Origin: Massilia terrae
Lineage (GTDB): Bacteria; Pseudomonadota; Gammaproteobacteria; Burkholderiales; Burkholderiaceae_D
Reading direction: 5' to 3'
DNA: 64,000 bases
Assembly: GCF_024753145.1 (NCBI RefSeq)
Contig: NZ_JANUGU010000001.1
Coordinates: 310,001 to 374,000 of the forward strand
Position numbers and translations under genes: made by a program. Within the stretch, counting starts at the first letter, position 1. Each line of letters starts with the position of its first letter. The notes under the pieces are model-generated. The model saw only the letters and a list, made by a program, of their open reading frames with translations. It made no database searches and had not been told where the DNA came from. Of the stretch, positions 1 through 9,840 are shown in pieces.

Positions 1-1
1 A

Positions 2-1273
2 GCCCTGATCGCGAAAGTGCCGCCGCCCAAGGGCGACGCCGATGCACCGCTGCAGGCCCTGATCATCGACTCCTGGTACGACAGCTACGTCGGCGTCGTC
101 ATGCTGGTGCGCGTGGTCAACGGCACCCTGCGCCCGAAGGACAAGATCCTGCTGATGGCCACCGGCTCCCAGCAGCTGGTCGAGCAGGTCGGCATCTTCT
201 CGCCGCGCTCGGTGCAGCTGCCGGAACTGGCGGCCGGCCAGGTGGGCTTCGTCATCGCCGGCATCAAGGAACTGCACGCCGCCAAGGTGGGCGACACCAT
301 CACCCTGGCGCAAAAGCCGGCGCCGGCACCGCTGCCGGGCTTCAAGGAAGTCCAGCCGCAGGTGTTCGCCGGCCTGTTCCCGGTCGAAGCCAACCAGTAC
401 GACGCGCTGCGCGATTCGCTGGAAAAGCTGAAGCTGAACGACGCCGCCCTGATGTACGAGCCGGAAGTGTCGCAGGCGCTGGGCTTCGGCTTCCGCTGCG
501 GCTTCCTCGGCCTCCTGCACATGGAGATCGTGCAGGAACGCCTGGAGCGCGAATTCGACATGGACCTGATCACCACGGCCCCGACCGTGGTGTACGAGGT
601 CGCGATGCGCGACGGCACCGAGATCAAGGTCGACAACCCGTCCAAGATGCCCGAGCCGTCCAAAATGGCCGAGGTGCGCGAGCCGATCGTCAACGTCAAC
701 CTGTACATGCCGCAGGAATATGTCGGCTCGGTCATGACGCTGTGTAATTCGAAGCGCGGCGTGCAGATCGACATGAGCTACCACGGCCGCCAGGTCAAGT
801 TGCGTTACGAGATCCCGATGGCCGAGATCGTGCTCGACTTCTTCGACCGCCTGAAGTCGACCTCGCGCGGCTATGCCTCGATGGACTACGAGTTCAAGGA
901 ATACCGGGCCTCCGACGTGGTCAAGGTCGACATGCTGATCAACGGCGACAAGGTCGACGCCCTGGCCATCATCGTGCACCGCGCCAACGCCGCCTACCGC
1001 GGGCGCCAGGTCGCGGCCAAGATGCGCGAGCTGATCCCGCGCCAGATGTTCGACGTCGCCATCCAGGCCGCGATCGGCGCCACCATCATCTCGCGCGAGA
1101 ACGTGAAGGCGATGCGCAAGAACGTGCTGGCCAAGTGCTACGGCGGCGACATCACCCGCAAGAAGAAACTGCTCGAGAAACAGAAGGCTGGTAAAAAGCG
1201 CATGAAACAAGTGGGCTCGGTCGAGATCCCGCAAGAAGCCTTCCTGGCCATCCTCCAAGTGGAAGAAAAATGA
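2..1273 (+). CDS. lepA: Elongation factor 4 (LepA), 5'-truncated by window edge
   Basis: This is the C-terminal 423 residues of the ribosome back-translocating GTPase LepA/EF4. The reading frame is open from base 2 ([12 protein letters not shown]...), so the gene begins outside the window. The G domain, roughly the first 175 residues, is missing. What remains holds the domain II beta-barrel (around [15 protein letters not shown]), the EF-G-like domains III and V, including the [14 protein letters not shown] segment, and the LepA-specific basic C-terminal domain ([16 protein letters not shown], then a Lys-rich stretch with [16 protein letters not shown]). The stop overlaps the lepB start as ATGA, the usual lepA-lepB operon arrangement, so the two are probably translationally coupled. 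Confidence 0.97.
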   Translation, partial: ALIAKVPPPKGDADAPLQALIIDSWYDSYVGVVMLVRVVNGTLRPKDKILLMATGSQQLVEQVGIFSPRSVQLPELAAGQVGFVIAGIKELHAAKVGDTITLAQKPAPAPLPGFKEVQPQVFAGLFPVEANQYDALRDSLEKLKLNDAALMYEPEVSQALGFGFRCGFLGLLHMEIVQERLEREFDMDLITTAPTVVYEVAMRDGTEIKVDNPSKMPEPSKMAEVREPIVNVNLYMPQEYVGSVMTLCNSKRGVQIDMSYHGRQVKLRYEIPMAEIVLDFFDRLKSTSRGYASMDYEFKEYRASDVVKVDMLINGDKVDALAIIVHRANAAYRGRQVAAKMRELIPRQMFDVAIQAAIGATIISRENVKAMRKNVLAKCYGGDITRKKKLLEKQKAGKKRMKQVGSVEIPQEAFLAILQVEEK

Positions 1274-2184
1274 ACCTGCAAACCATCCTCGGCAACTTCG
1301 CCCTGATCCTGTTCGTGGCCATGGTGGTCACCGGGGTGATCTGGTGCCTCGACGTGTTCTACCTGGCCAAGAAGCGCCGCGCCGCGGCCGACGCCGCGCT
1401 GGCCGCCTACGATGCCCGCAACGCCAAGGCGACCGCCGACGGCATCAAGCTGGACAACGGCAACCGCGCCGCCATCGAGGCCGCCATGCTGCGCCAGCCG
1501 ACCTGGATCGAGTACTCGGGCAGCTTCTTCCCGGTGATCGCGCTGGTGTTCGTGCTGCGCTCCTTCCTGTGGGAGCCGTTCAAGATCCCGTCCTCGTCGA
1601 TGGTGCCGACCCTGCTGGTGGGCGACCTGATCCTGGTGAACAAGTACGCCTACGGCATCCGCCTGCCGATCGTGAACAAGAAGATCATCGAAGTCGGCAA
1701 CCCGCAGCGCGGCGACGTGATGGTGTTCAAGTACCCGAAGGACCCGAGCCAGGACTACATCAAGCGCGTCATCGGGGTGCCGGGTGATAAAATCACCTAC
1801 GAAAACAAGCGCTTGACGGTGAACGGCAAGCCGGTCGAGTACCAGCCGATGGACGACTACCTCGACGACGAGCGCCCTGTTTATCACAAGCAATACATGG
1901 AAATGTTGCCGAATGTGAAACACCGCATCCTGACCATGGAAGGGCGGCGCACCATCGACCTCGGCTCCGTGGACAATTTCCCGCATCGTGAAAACTGCGA
2001 CTATTCGTACGACAAATTTACCTGTATCGTACCGGAGGGCAATTATTTTATGATGGGGGACAACCGCGATAACTCTGCTGACAGCCGGTACTGGGGCTTC
2101 GTGCCGGACCAGAACATCGTCGGCAAAGCGATCCTGATCTGGATGAACTTCGGTAACCTGAAGCGGATCGGCGGTATCCACTAA
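1270..2184 (+). CDS. lepB: Signal peptidase I
   Basis: This 304-residue membrane serine protease removes Sec signal peptides on the periplasmic face of the inner membrane. Two N-terminal membrane segments are visible, at about residues 8-30 and 84-100. The catalytic Ser is S110 in IPSSSMVPT and the general-base Lys is K165 in [12 protein letters not shown]. The conserved box E ([11 protein letters not shown]) follows near residue 265. The long cytoplasmic loop between the two membrane segments is typical of proteobacterial LepB. The gene starts inside the lepA stop codon and belongs to the lepA-lepB-DUF4845-rnc-era run. Confidence 0.97.
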   Translation: MNLQTILGNFALILFVAMVVTGVIWCLDVFYLAKKRRAAADAALAAYDARNAKATADGIKLDNGNRAAIEAAMLRQPTWIEYSGSFFPVIALVFVLRSFLWEPFKIPSSSMVPTLLVGDLILVNKYAYGIRLPIVNKKIIEVGNPQRGDVMVFKYPKDPSQDYIKRVIGVPGDKITYENKRLTVNGKPVEYQPMDDYLDDERPVYHKQYMEMLPNVKHRILTMEGRRTIDLGSVDNFPHRENCDYSYDKFTCIVPEGNYFMMGDNRDNSADSRYWGFVPDQNIVGKAILIWMNFGNLKRIGGIH

Positions 2185-2201
2185 GTTCGAGGAGTTCGCA
2201 G

Positions 2202-2612
2202 ATGCAGGGACGTAAGCAATATTTCTTCAACGCCGAGCGCGGTTTTTCGCTGTCCGGACTGATCTTCGTGCTGGCGATTTTGGGCGTGCTGCTCATCTTC
2301 GCTGCCAAGGTGTTCCCGACCTATATGGAATATCGCGCGGTGCAGGACGGTATCGCCCGGGCCAAGGCCACGGGCGGCAGCGTGGCGGAGATGCAGCGTT
2401 CCTTCGATAAAGCGGCCGAAATCAACAGCATCAACTCGATCAACGGCCACGACCTGGTCATTACCAAGGAAAATGGCGAACAGGAGATCAGCTTCGCCTA
2501 CGAGAAACGGATTCCGCTGGCGGGCAACGTCAGCCTGTTGATCAATTACGCGGGCACCACCGACAAGACCGGTGCGGTGGCCGCACAAACCGCGGCCAGC
2601 GCCGGGCAGTAA
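2202..2612 (+). CDS. DUF4845 family membrane-anchored protein
   Basis: This small protein (136 aa) carries one N-terminal membrane segment (about residues 15-38, GFSLSGLIFVLAILGVLLIF) that resembles a pilin-like N-terminus, followed by a soluble periplasmic region. It is the protein routinely found between lepB and rnc in beta- and gammaproteobacteria (DUF4845). No biochemical role is known to me; position suggests envelope or secretion housekeeping. The ATG start is preceded by a GAGGAG-type ribosome site. It lies 17 bases after lepB and 24 bases before rnc. Confidence 0.9.
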   Translation: MQGRKQYFFNAERGFSLSGLIFVLAILGVLLIFAAKVFPTYMEYRAVQDGIARAKATGGSVAEMQRSFDKAAEINSINSINGHDLVITKENGEQEISFAYEKRIPLAGNVSLLINYAGTTDKTGAVAAQTAASAGQ

Positions 2613-2636
2613 GCGGCGAGGCAGATAATATTGACG

Positions 2637-3509
2637 ATGAATCTTCAGTTATTGCAAACACGCCTGAGCTACACGTTCCAGGATGCTGGCCTGCTGCAGC
2701 AAGCCCTGACGCACCGTAGCCACAGCAGTCTGCATAACGAACGGCTTGAATTCCTCGGCGACTCGATCCTCAACTGCGTGGTCGCCTCCGTGCTGTACGA
2801 GCGTTTCAACACCCTTGACGAAGGCGACCTGTCGCGCCTGCGCGCCAACCTCGTCAAGCAGCAGTCGCTGTACGAAATCGCGCAGAAGCTGGAACTGTCG
2901 CAGTTCCTGCGCCTGGGCGAGGGCGAGTTGAAGTCGGGCGGTTTCCGCCGTCCCTCGATCCTGGCCGACACCCTGGAAGCCTTGCTGGGCGCCATCTTCC
3001 TCGATTCCGGATTCAACGCGGCGCGCGACGTGATCCGCGCCTTCTACATCCCGATCCTGGAAACGGTCGACCCGCGCACCCTCGGCAAGGACGCCAAGAC
3101 CCTGCTGCAGGAATTCCTGCAGTCCAAAAAAATCTCGCTGCCGACCTATAATGTAGTGGCCACCCACGGCGCCGCGCACAGCCAGGAATTCGAAGTCGAG
3201 TGCCTGGTACCCAAGCTGGGCATCCAGGTCTATGGCCGCGGCGGCAGCCGCCGCGCCGGCGAACAGGCCGCCGCCCGGCTGGCGCTGGAAGCCGCCGAGA
3301 AGGCCCTGGTCAAGACCCCGTCCGCCACCCGCAAGGCGCGCCCGCGCGCCGCGCAGCTGAAACTGGCCGGGATCGCGACCATCCAGCCGGACGCCCCGCT
3401 GGCCGACACCGCCGCCGCCCCGGCGCCCGAGACCGTGGCGCCCGAGCCCGAAACCAAACCTGTCGCCGAGTCGAAAGCGCAGAAACAAGCAGGAAGCAAG
3501 TCAGCATGA
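2637..3509 (+). CDS. rnc: Ribonuclease III
   Basis: RNase III (290 aa) cleaves double-stranded RNA in rRNA maturation and mRNA turnover. The family signature ERLEFLGDS lies at residues 35-43. The second acidic cluster ([17 protein letters not shown]) falls near residues 105-121, and the double-stranded RNA-binding domain spans about residues 155-225. A 55-residue Ala/Pro/Glu-rich tail follows the dsRBD, longer than in E. coli. The ATG at 2637 is preferred over the in-frame TTG six bases upstream. The gene overlaps era by four bases (ATGA), implying coupled translation. Confidence 0.97.
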   Translation: MNLQLLQTRLSYTFQDAGLLQQALTHRSHSSLHNERLEFLGDSILNCVVASVLYERFNTLDEGDLSRLRANLVKQQSLYEIAQKLELSQFLRLGEGELKSGGFRRPSILADTLEALLGAIFLDSGFNAARDVIRAFYIPILETVDPRTLGKDAKTLLQEFLQSKKISLPTYNVVATHGAAHSQEFEVECLVPKLGIQVYGRGGSRRAGEQAAARLALEAAEKALVKTPSATRKARPRAAQLKLAGIATIQPDAPLADTAAAPAPETVAPEPETKPVAESKAQKQAGSKSA

Positions 3510-4411
3510 ACGACGGCAGTACCACCAATCCGGATTTTCGCTGCGGTTACATCGCGATCGTCGGCCGCCCCAACGTCGGCAAGTCGACCTTGATGAACGT
3601 GCTGATCGGCGCCAAGGTGTCGATCACCTCGCGCAAGGCCCAGACCACGCGCCACCGCATCACCGGCATCCAGACCAGCGAAGACGCCCAGTTCATCTAC
3701 GTCGACACGCCGGGCTTCCAGACCCGCCACGCCAACGCGCTCAACAAGACGCTGAACAAGACCGTGTCGAACACGCTGACGGCGGCCGACGTGGTGCTGT
3801 TCATCGTCGAGGCCGGCGTGTTCGGCGCCGCCGACCAGCAAGTGATGGACCTGCTGCCGAAGAACGTGCCGGCCATTCTCGTCATCAACAAGGCCGACCG
3901 CATGAAGGACAAGGCCCAGCTGATGCCTTTCGCGCAGAAAGTGGCGGCGCTGCATCCCTTCGCCGCCGTGGTGCCGGTCTCGGCCAAGATGCGCTTCCAG
4001 GTCGATTCGCTGGAAAAGGAAATTCGCAACTGGCTGCCGCGCAACGAACCGATCTTCGGGCCGGACGACATCACCGACCGCAGCGAGAAATTCCTCGCCG
4101 CCGAGATCGTCCGCGAAAAGGTGTTCCGCAACAGCGGCGACGAGCTGCCCTACACCAGCACCGTGCTGGTCGAAAAATTCGAGCAGGAAGGCAACCTGCG
4201 CCGCGTGTTCGCCGCCATCCTCGTCGAGCGCGACAGCCACAAGGCCATGATCATCGGCGCCAAGGGCGCGCGCCTGAAGGAAATCTCCACCGCTGCGCGT
4301 CTGGACATGGAGAAGCTGTTCGGCGGCCCGGTCTACCTGGAAATCTGGGTCAAGGTCAAGTCCGGCTGGGCCGACAACGAAGCGGGCCTGCGCGCCTACG
4401 GATACGAGTAA
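3506..4411 (+). CDS. era: GTPase Era
   Basis: Era (301 aa) is an essential GTPase that binds the 3' end of 16S rRNA during 30S assembly. The start is the ATG overlapping the rnc stop; the longer upstream frame is only a shadow of rnc. G1 is GRPNVGKST (residues 20-28), G3 is DTPGFQT and G4 is NKAD. The C-terminal KH RNA-binding domain includes [20 protein letters not shown]. The length matches the family. The rnc-era pairing is the classical order. Confidence 0.97.
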   Translation: MNDGSTTNPDFRCGYIAIVGRPNVGKSTLMNVLIGAKVSITSRKAQTTRHRITGIQTSEDAQFIYVDTPGFQTRHANALNKTLNKTVSNTLTAADVVLFIVEAGVFGAADQQVMDLLPKNVPAILVINKADRMKDKAQLMPFAQKVAALHPFAAVVPVSAKMRFQVDSLEKEIRNWLPRNEPIFGPDDITDRSEKFLAAEIVREKVFRNSGDELPYTSTVLVEKFEQEGNLRRVFAAILVERDSHKAMIIGAKGARLKEISTAARLDMEKLFGGPVYLEIWVKVKSGWADNEAGLRAYGYE

Positions 4412-4436
4412 GCGCGAAAGGCAGCCGCCACCGGGC

Positions 4437-5234
4437 ATGTCCATCCTCGACGCCGACCTCCACGCTCCCGCGCAGGACAGCCCCGCGCCGGCGCCGCGGC
4501 GCGGCCGTGCCAGCAGCGGTCGGGACCACCGGGTCACCGGCCAGCCGGCCTTCGTGCTGCACAGCTATCCCTACAAGGAAACCAGCCTCATCATCGATCT
4601 GTTTACCCGCGACCATGGCCGGGTGGCAGTCGTAGCCAAGGGCGCCAAGCGGCCCCTGTCGAAGCTGCGCGGCGTGCTGCAGACCTTCCAGCCGCTCTCG
4701 ACCGGCTGGAGCGGCAAATCCGAGCTGCGCACCCTGATCGACGCCGAATGGGTCGGCGGCATGTTGCCAATCGAAAAGACGGCCTTGCTGTGCGGCTTCT
4801 ACCTGAACGAACTCCTGGTCAAGCTGCTGGCCCGCGACGACCCCCATCCCGTGCTGTTCGACAAATACGTTGCTACACTGAACGAGCTGGCGCACGGCGA
4901 ACCCGCACAAATCGTCTTGCGAAAGTTCGAACGTGCCTTACTTAAGGAAACAGGCGTGGCTGCCGAGCTTGGCCGGTCCACGACCACGCGCCAGCCGGTG
5001 GTGCCGGAAGAAGACTATGTCGTGGACCCGGAAAAGGGCCCGCGCGAACTGCGCATGGACGATAGCTGGCCGGTCGTCTCCGGCCGCACCCTGCTCGACA
5101 TGGAGCGCGGCGACTACGCCGACCCCGTCACGCAGGCGCAGAGCAAACAACTGATGCGCTTTCTGCTAGCGTATCACCTGGGCGGCGCGCCGCTGAACAC
5201 GCGCCAGATTTTGATCGACCTAATGCAGTTATAA
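4437..5234 (+). CDS. recO: DNA repair protein RecO
   Basis: RecO (265 aa) loads RecA onto SSB-coated single-stranded DNA in the RecFOR recombination-repair pathway. An N-terminal OB-fold begins after a 30-residue Ala/Pro/Arg-rich extension (core starts [17 protein letters not shown]). A helical C-terminal domain follows and ends in a region with the typical [14 protein letters not shown] sequence. The extension is also seen in related betaproteobacterial RecO proteins, so the first ATG is kept. It lies between era and pdxJ, the usual betaproteobacterial order. Confidence 0.94.
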   Translation: MSILDADLHAPAQDSPAPAPRRGRASSGRDHRVTGQPAFVLHSYPYKETSLIIDLFTRDHGRVAVVAKGAKRPLSKLRGVLQTFQPLSTGWSGKSELRTLIDAEWVGGMLPIEKTALLCGFYLNELLVKLLARDDPHPVLFDKYVATLNELAHGEPAQIVLRKFERALLKETGVAAELGRSTTTRQPVVPEEDYVVDPEKGPRELRMDDSWPVVSGRTLLDMERGDYADPVTQAQSKQLMRFLLAYHLGGAPLNTRQILIDLMQL

Positions 5235-5241
5235 GAACACC

Positions 5242-6012
5242 ATGAGCTTCCTGCACCCTGCCGGTTCCGTCATCGACCTGGGCGTGAACATCGACCACGT
5301 CGCCACCGTGCGCAACGCGCGCGGCACCGTCTATCCCGACCCGCTGCGCGCGGCGCTGCTTGCCGAGCAGGCCGGCGCCGACCTGATCACGCTGCACCTG
5401 CGCGAGGACCGCCGCCACATCAAGGACGCCGACGTGCTGGCGATCCGCCCCGAGCTGCACACCCGCATGAACCTGGAAGCGGCGGTGACGCAGGAGATGA
5501 TCGACTTCGCCTGCCGAGTCAGGCCGCAGGACGTGTGCCTGGTGCCGGAGCGGCGCGAGGAAGTCACCACCGAGGGTGGCCTGGATGTGGTGCGCTACTA
5601 CAGCCAGGTCGAAACGGCGATCAAGCAGCTGGCCGGCGAGGGCATCCGCGTGTCGCTGTTCATCGATGCCGACGAAGCCCAGATCGAAGCCGCGGCGGCG
5701 GTCGGGGCGCCGGTGATCGAGCTGCACACCGGCCGTTACGCGGAAGCGGACGACGAGGTGGAGATCGCGGCCGAACTGGAACGCATCAAGCAGGGCGTGC
5801 GCGCCGGCGTGCGCCGTGGCCTGCGCGTCAATGCCGGCCACGGCCTGCACTACACGAACGTGCAGCCGATCGCCGCGATCCCGGAGATCCAGGAGCTCAA
5901 CATCGGCCACGCGATCGTCGCGCACGCACTGTTCGTCGGCTGGGAGCACGCGGTGCGCGAGATGAAGTCGATCATGGTCGACGCGCGGCTGGGCGTCTCG
6001 CTGGGCGAGTGA
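5242..6012 (+). CDS. pdxJ: Pyridoxine 5'-phosphate synthase
   Basis: PdxJ (256 aa) condenses 3-amino-1-hydroxyacetone 1-phosphate with deoxyxylulose 5-phosphate to give pyridoxine 5'-phosphate, the ring-closing step of the DXP-dependent vitamin B6 pathway. The TIM-barrel starts with [16 protein letters not shown], diagnostic of PdxJ. Later motifs are [23 protein letters not shown] and [11 protein letters not shown]. The stop shares one base with the acpS start (TGATG). The pdxJ-acpS pairing is conserved across proteobacteria. Confidence 0.97.
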   Translation: MSFLHPAGSVIDLGVNIDHVATVRNARGTVYPDPLRAALLAEQAGADLITLHLREDRRHIKDADVLAIRPELHTRMNLEAAVTQEMIDFACRVRPQDVCLVPERREEVTTEGGLDVVRYYSQVETAIKQLAGEGIRVSLFIDADEAQIEAAAAVGAPVIELHTGRYAEADDEVEIAAELERIKQGVRAGVRRGLRVNAGHGLHYTNVQPIAAIPEIQELNIGHAIVAHALFVGWEHAVREMKSIMVDARLGVSLGE

Positions 6013-6431
6013 TGATCTACGGGATCGGCACCGACATCGTCCAGATCTCGCGCGTGCAGGCTGCGCTCGATCGCAGCGGCGAACGCTTCGCGGAAAAGAT
6101 CCTCGGTCCCCAGGAACTGGCCAAATACCACGCCCGCAAGGCCAAGAACGAGCTGCGCGGGCTGCGCTTCCTGGCCACGCGCTTCTCGGCCAAAGAAGCG
6201 TTCTCGAAAGCCGTCGGCCTCGGCATGCGCATGCCGATGACCTGGCGCAGCGCGCAGATGCTCAACGCGCCGAGCGGCAAGCCGGTGATCGTGTGCAGCG
6301 GCGCGCTGGAAGAATTCATGCGCGCGAACAGACTCAGTGCCCAGGTCACGATCAGCGACGAAGCAGACTACGGCGTCGCCTTCGTGATCGTGACCCAGGA
6401 GCCGGAAGGCAGCAACGAGAGAAGTAAATGA
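6012..6431 (+). CDS. acpS: Holo-[acyl-carrier-protein] synthase
   Basis: AcpS (139 aa) transfers 4'-phosphopantetheine from CoA to the active-site Ser of acyl carrier proteins. The N-terminus [15 protein letters not shown] holds the Mg-binding Asp (D8). The second conserved block, [13 protein letters not shown], supplies the catalytic Glu/Lys. The start is the ATG fused to the pdxJ stop; the longer in-frame reading upstream is a shadow of pdxJ. It overlaps uvrC by four bases. AcpS could also charge the carrier protein encoded at 24,836, an inference. Confidence 0.96.
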   Translation: MIYGIGTDIVQISRVQAALDRSGERFAEKILGPQELAKYHARKAKNELRGLRFLATRFSAKEAFSKAVGLGMRMPMTWRSAQMLNAPSGKPVIVCSGALEEFMRANRLSAQVTISDEADYGVAFVIVTQEPEGSNERSK

Positions 6432-8299
6432 GTGAAGTGACGGAAGTGGAGAGCCCGGACGCGCAGCCCGACGCCCGTGCGCAGGTGCTGGCGACGGTCG
6501 CCAAACTGCCCGAACTGCCGGGCGTGTACCGCTATTTCGACGCCAACGACGCGGTGCTCTACGTCGGCAAGGCGCGCAAGCTGAAGCAGCGCGTCTCCAG
6601 CTACTTCCAGAAGAACCTGTCCAGCCCCCGCATCGCGATGATGGTCGAGAAGATCGCGCGGCTGGAGACCACGGTGACCAACAGCGAAGCGGAAGCGCTG
6701 ATCCTTGAGAATAACCTGATCAAGACGCTCAAGCCGCGCTACAACATCCTGTTCAGGGACGACAAGTCCTATCCCTACCTGAAGATCAGCGGCGGCGACG
6801 TGCCGCGCATGGCCTACTACCGCGGCGCGCTGGACAAGAAGAACCAGTACTTCGGCCCGTTCCCCAGCGCTTGGGCGGTGAAGGAGTCGATGCAGATCCT
6901 GCAGAAGGTCTTCATGATCCGTACCTGCGAGGACAGCGTGTACTCGAACCGCACGCGCCCCTGCCTGCTGCACCAGATCGGCCGCTGCAGCGCGCCCTGC
7001 GTGGGCGCGATCGCGGTCGAGGAATACAAGCTCGACGTCGACAACGCCGCCAAATTCCTGCGCGGGCGCCAGGGCGAGGTGATGGAAGACCTCGAACACA
7101 AGATGCACGCCTACGCGGCGGAGCTCAAGTTCGAGCAGGCCGCCAGCGTGCGCAACCAGATCCAGTCGCTGTCCAAGGTGCTGCACCAGCAATCGATGGA
7201 GACCACCGGCGACGCCGACGTCGACGTCATCGCCGTGGTGGTGCAGGGCGGGCGCGCCTGCGTCAACCTGGCCATGGTGCGCGGCGGCAGGCACCTGGGC
7301 GACCGCGCCTACTTCCCGCAGCACGTGGGCGAAGCGCTGGGCGAAGCGCCGATCGAGGTCGAGGTGCTGGCGGCCTTCATGGCCCAGCACTACGCGGACA
7401 AATTCATCCCCGGCACCCTGATCCTCAACATCGAGTTCGACCAGCCCGAGCTGATCATGGCGCTGACCGAGCAGTGCGGCCACCGCATCAACCTGATCTT
7501 CCAGCCGCAGGGGCAGCGCCGGCAATGGCTGGAGCTGGCGCAGAAGGGCGCCGAGATCGCGCTGGCGCGGCTCCTGTCGGAGCAGGGCTCCCAGCAGTCG
7601 CGCACGCGCGCGCTGGCCGAGGTGCTGGGCCTGGACAGCGAGGAGCTGGACAGCATCCGCATCGAATGCTTCGACATCAGCCACACGGCGGGCGAGGCGA
7701 CGCAGGCATCGTGCGTGGTGTTCCACCATCACGAAATGCAGAACAGCGAGTACCGCCGCTTCAACATCAACGGCATCACGCCGGGCGACGACTACGCCGC
7801 GATGCGCCAGGTGCTCACGCGCCGCTACGAGAAGGTAGCCAATGGCGATGGCGTGATGCCGGACGTGGTGCTGGTCGACGGCGGCAAGGGCCAGGTCGAG
7901 ATGGCGCGCCAGGTATTCGAGGAGCTGGGGCTGTCGATCAGCCTGATCGTCGGCGTGGCGAAAGGCGAGGGCAGGCGCGTGGGCCTGGAGACGTTGATCT
8001 TCGCCGACGGCCGCCCGCCGCAGGAGCTGGGCAAGGAATCGGCCGCGCTGATGCTGGTGGCGCTGATCCGCGACGAGGCGCACCGTTTCGCCATCACCGG
8101 CATGCGCGCCAAGCGCGCCAAGGCGCGGCAGGCCTCGCGGCTGGAAGAAATCGAAGGCATCGGCGCCAAGCGCCGCCAGAAGCTGCTGGCCCGCTTCGGC
8201 GGCCTGCGCGGCGTGATGAATGCCAGCGTCGAAGACCTGATGACCGTCGAAGGCATCAGCAGCACCCTGGCCGAAGAAATCTACCGCCAGCTGCACTGA
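6428..8299 (+). CDS. uvrC: Excinuclease ABC subunit C
   Basis: UvrC (623 aa) makes the dual incisions in nucleotide excision repair. It has an N-terminal GIY-YIG nuclease domain ([20 protein letters not shown], about residues 29-50), a UVR helical-hairpin domain for UvrB contact (about 205-240), the UvrC RNase H-like endonuclease core with [12 protein letters not shown] and VLVDGGKGQ, and two C-terminal helix-hairpin-helix motifs ([16 protein letters not shown] and [15 protein letters not shown]). Full length. It is the last gene of the overlapping lepA-to-uvrC run. Confidence 0.97.
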   Translation: MSEVTEVESPDAQPDARAQVLATVAKLPELPGVYRYFDANDAVLYVGKARKLKQRVSSYFQKNLSSPRIAMMVEKIARLETTVTNSEAEALILENNLIKTLKPRYNILFRDDKSYPYLKISGGDVPRMAYYRGALDKKNQYFGPFPSAWAVKESMQILQKVFMIRTCEDSVYSNRTRPCLLHQIGRCSAPCVGAIAVEEYKLDVDNAAKFLRGRQGEVMEDLEHKMHAYAAELKFEQAASVRNQIQSLSKVLHQQSMETTGDADVDVIAVVVQGGRACVNLAMVRGGRHLGDRAYFPQHVGEALGEAPIEVEVLAAFMAQHYADKFIPGTLILNIEFDQPELIMALTEQCGHRINLIFQPQGQRRQWLELAQKGAEIALARLLSEQGSQQSRTRALAEVLGLDSEELDSIRIECFDISHTAGEATQASCVVFHHHEMQNSEYRRFNINGITPGDDYAAMRQVLTRRYEKVANGDGVMPDVVLVDGGKGQVEMARQVFEELGLSISLIVGVAKGEGRRVGLETLIFADGRPPQELGKESAALMLVALIRDEAHRFAITGMRAKRAKARQASRLEEIEGIGAKRRQKLLARFGGLRGVMNASVEDLMTVEGISSTLAEEIYRQLH

Positions 8300-8306
8300 A
8301 AAAAGA

Positions 8307-8416
8307 GAACGTCGTCCTCGCGAAAGCGGGGACCCCATTTTGTGCGCGGGCCAGAGCGCTCACCGAAGCGGCACGCACGGGAAATGGGGGTTCCCGCTTC
8401 CGCGGGAACGACGTTC
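8307..8416. repeat. 110-bp REP/BIME-like inverted repeat downstream of uvrC
   Basis: Two GC-rich palindromic units face each other. The left arm (8307-8340) begins GAACGTCGTCCTCGCGAAAG and the right arm (8381-8416) ends CGCGGGAACGACGTTC, with about 40 bases between them. The arms can pair over roughly 33 bases with few mismatches. Such extragenic elements act as transcript ends or mRNA stabilisers in other proteobacteria. A related, smaller unit occurs at 57387-57415. No terminator-like U-tract follows directly, so its role is inferred. Confidence 0.7.
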
Positions 8417-8524
8417 GATTTTACGCCCGCAGTACGTACAGCCGCACCATCAGCCCAACTGGTTTAAAAGGCAATAGCAAGGTAGACTATCGCCGCAAAA
8501 CCCCCACAGTTATCGCAGCTTCCT

Positions 8525-9100
8525 ATGCCCTTCAACATCCCGATCCTCCTGACCTGGTTACGCGTCGCACTCATTCCACTGGTGGTCGGGGTGTACTACC
8601 TGCCGCTGAACTGGCGCCCGCACGCGGACCTGTTCGCGACCCTGGTCTTCATCATCGCCGCCATCACCGACTGGTTCGACGGCTACCTCGCGCGGCGCTG
8701 GAACGAATCAACCGCCTTCGGCGCCTTCCTCGACCCCGTGGCGGACAAGCTGATGGTGGCCGGCGCCTTGCTGGTGCTGGTCTGGCTGGGCCGCGTGAAC
8801 GCCGTGCTGGCCTTCATCATCATCGGCCGCGAAATCACCATCTCCGCGCTGCGCGAATGGATGGCCGAAATCGGCGCGCGCAAGTCGGTCGCCGTCAGCT
8901 CGCTCGGCAAGATCAAGACGGCCGCCCAGATGGTCGCCATCCCCTTGCTGCTGTTCGACGGCACCCTGTTCGGCATGATCGACACCTCGCTGCTGGGCGG
9001 CCCGCTGCTGTGGTTCGCGGGCGTGCTGACGGTGTGGTCGATGTTCTATTACCTGCGCCGCGCCTGGCCTTTAATGAAAGAAAAGTCCGGTGTCATGTAA
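8525..9100 (+). CDS. pgsA: CDP-diacylglycerol--glycerol-3-phosphate 3-phosphatidyltransferase
   Basis: PgsA (191 aa) makes phosphatidylglycerol phosphate, the committed step to anionic phospholipids, in the inner membrane. The CDP-alcohol phosphotransferase motif DG-x2-AR-x8-G-x3-D-x3-D is intact (D52, G53, A56, R57, G66, D70, D74). Several membrane helices are evident, with a hydrophobic C-terminus. Length is typical. It stands alone between the uvrC-downstream inverted repeat and the tRNA array, so it probably has its own promoter in 8417-8524. Confidence 0.94.
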   Translation: MPFNIPILLTWLRVALIPLVVGVYYLPLNWRPHADLFATLVFIIAAITDWFDGYLARRWNESTAFGAFLDPVADKLMVAGALLVLVWLGRVNAVLAFIIIGREITISALREWMAEIGARKSVAVSSLGKIKTAAQMVAIPLLLFDGTLFGMIDTSLLGGPLLWFAGVLTVWSMFYYLRRAWPLMKEKSGVM

Positions 9101-9119
9101 GAATTGTTTTGGGTCATCC

Positions 9120-9147
9120 TTGACAGTGAGCATAGAACCTCTATAAT
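9120..9147 (+). promoter_or_regulatory. Sigma-70 promoter of the tRNA array
   Basis: A consensus -35 (TTGACA, 9120-9125) and a consensus -10 (TATAAT, 9142-9147) are separated by 16 bases. The expected start lies about 35 bases before the first tRNA-Gly. A strong stable-RNA-type promoter fits a multi-tRNA operon. Confidence 0.85.
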
Positions 9148-9188
9148 GCCTGCCTGTTGCGAACGATGCAGCACAGCAGCAAGACGAA

Positions 9189-9264
9189 GCGGGAGTAGCT
9201 CAGTTGGTAGAGCGCAACCTTGCCAAGGTTGAGGTCGAGAGTTCGAGACTCTTCTCCCGCTCCA
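9189..9264 (+). tRNA. tRNA-Gly (GCC), copy 1
   Basis: A 76-base cloverleaf with encoded CCA. The acceptor stem GCGGGAG pairs with CTCCCGC. The anticodon loop is TTGCCAA (GCC, reading GGC/GGU codons) and the T-loop TTCGAGA is intact. The sequence is identical to the next two copies. Confidence 0.97.
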
Positions 9265-9339
9265 AAACTTGCAAAGTGTTCGGTTCAAAACGGTTATCAC
9301 AGAGGGCAGGATTTTCTGCGATAATTGCTGTTCTGTAGT

Positions 9340-9415
9340 GCGGGAGTAGCTCAGTTGGTAGAGCGCAACCTTGCCAAGGTTGAGGTCGAGAGTTCGAGAC
9401 TCTTCTCCCGCTCCA
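9340..9415 (+). tRNA. tRNA-Gly (GCC), copy 2
   Basis: An identical 76-base copy of the first tRNA-Gly, with encoded CCA. The spacer before it (75 bases) is unrelated to the next spacer, so duplication involved little more than the tRNA itself or the spacers have since diverged. Confidence 0.97.
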
Positions 9416-9451
9416 GCTTCTTGCTGGAGTAGTATGACAATTTGGCTCCAT

Positions 9452-9527
9452 GCGGGAGTAGCTCAGTTGGTAGAGCGCAACCTTGCCAAGGTTGAGGTCG
9501 AGAGTTCGAGACTCTTCTCCCGCTCCA
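9452..9527 (+). tRNA. tRNA-Gly (GCC), copy 3
   Basis: Third identical 76-base tRNA-Gly(GCC) with encoded CCA. It is followed ten bases later by a hairpin and T-run. Confidence 0.97.
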
Positions 9528-9536
9528 GAATATACG

Positions 9537-9560
9537 AGGGAAGCCTGGCTTCCCTTTTTG
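9537..9560 (+). terminator. Rho-independent terminator after tRNA-Gly copy 3
   Basis: The stem GGGAAGC (9538-9544) pairs with GCTTCCC (9548-9554) around a CTG loop and is followed by TTTTTG. It should end most transcripts before tRNA-Cys, so tRNA-Cys may depend on read-through or on a promoter in 9561-9609. Confidence 0.75.
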
Positions 9561-9609
9561 TTGATATAGCCCACAGTCGGGTTTGTCGACAAGCGTTACG
9601 ATCAAATCT

Positions 9610-9683
9610 GGCGAGGTAGCAAAGAGGTTATGCAGCGGCCTGCAAAGCCGTCTAGACGGGTTCGATTCCCGTCCTCGCCTCCA
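9610..9683 (+). tRNA. tRNA-Cys (GCA)
   Basis: A 74-base tRNA with encoded CCA. Acceptor stem GGCGAGG/CCTCGCC, anticodon loop CTGCAAA (GCA), T-arm GACGG-GTTCGAT-CCCGTC-like pairing. It is the last tRNA before a tyrosine recombinase gene, so its 3' half is the likely attachment site of the adjacent mobile segment. Confidence 0.96.
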
Positions 9684-9696
9684 GATTCTCCCTATG

Positions 9697-9724
9697 ACGG
9701 GCCCCTTTGGGGCCCGTTTCATTT
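9697..9724 (+). terminator. Rho-independent terminator after tRNA-Cys
   Basis: A nine-base GC-rich stem, ACGGGCCCC against GGGGCCCGT, closes on a TTT loop and is followed by TTCATTTT. It marks the end of the core tRNA transcript. Confidence 0.75.
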
Positions 9725-9733
9725 TGGGTTCTC

Positions 9734-9761
9734 CACCTCACGAAAATTGAGGTGCACCTCA
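9734..9761. repeat. CACCTCA/TGAGGTG triple half-site between tRNA-Cys and int
   Basis: CACCTCA occurs at 9734-9740 and 9755-9761, with the complement TGAGGTG at 9748-9754. The last two form the perfect 14-base palindrome TGAGGTGCACCTCA (9748-9761). Position between the tRNA and the integrase suggests integrase arm-type or accessory-factor sites. That function is inferred. Confidence 0.55.
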
Positions 9762-9786
9762 CCCTGATACGGCCAATTTGCCGCGG

Positions 9787-9808
9787 GCCGTTGACGTGCG
9801 CCGTTGAC
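9787..9808. promoter_or_regulatory. Direct repeats GCCGTTGAC upstream of int
   Basis: GCCGTTGAC is present at 9787-9795 and 9800-9808, a 13-base period, ending 33 bases before the int ATG. The GTTGAC core recurs as a cluster upstream of the small HTH gene at 11295-11314. The shared core suggests that one recombination-directionality or repressor protein binds both places. Confidence 0.5.
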
Positions 9809-9840
9809 ACGCCGCCGTCACGGCCTATGATGAACGCATC

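Noticed and set aside
2631..2636. TTG at 2631 as the rnc start
   Set aside because: The ATG six bases later gives the usual N-terminus; TTG would add only two residues.
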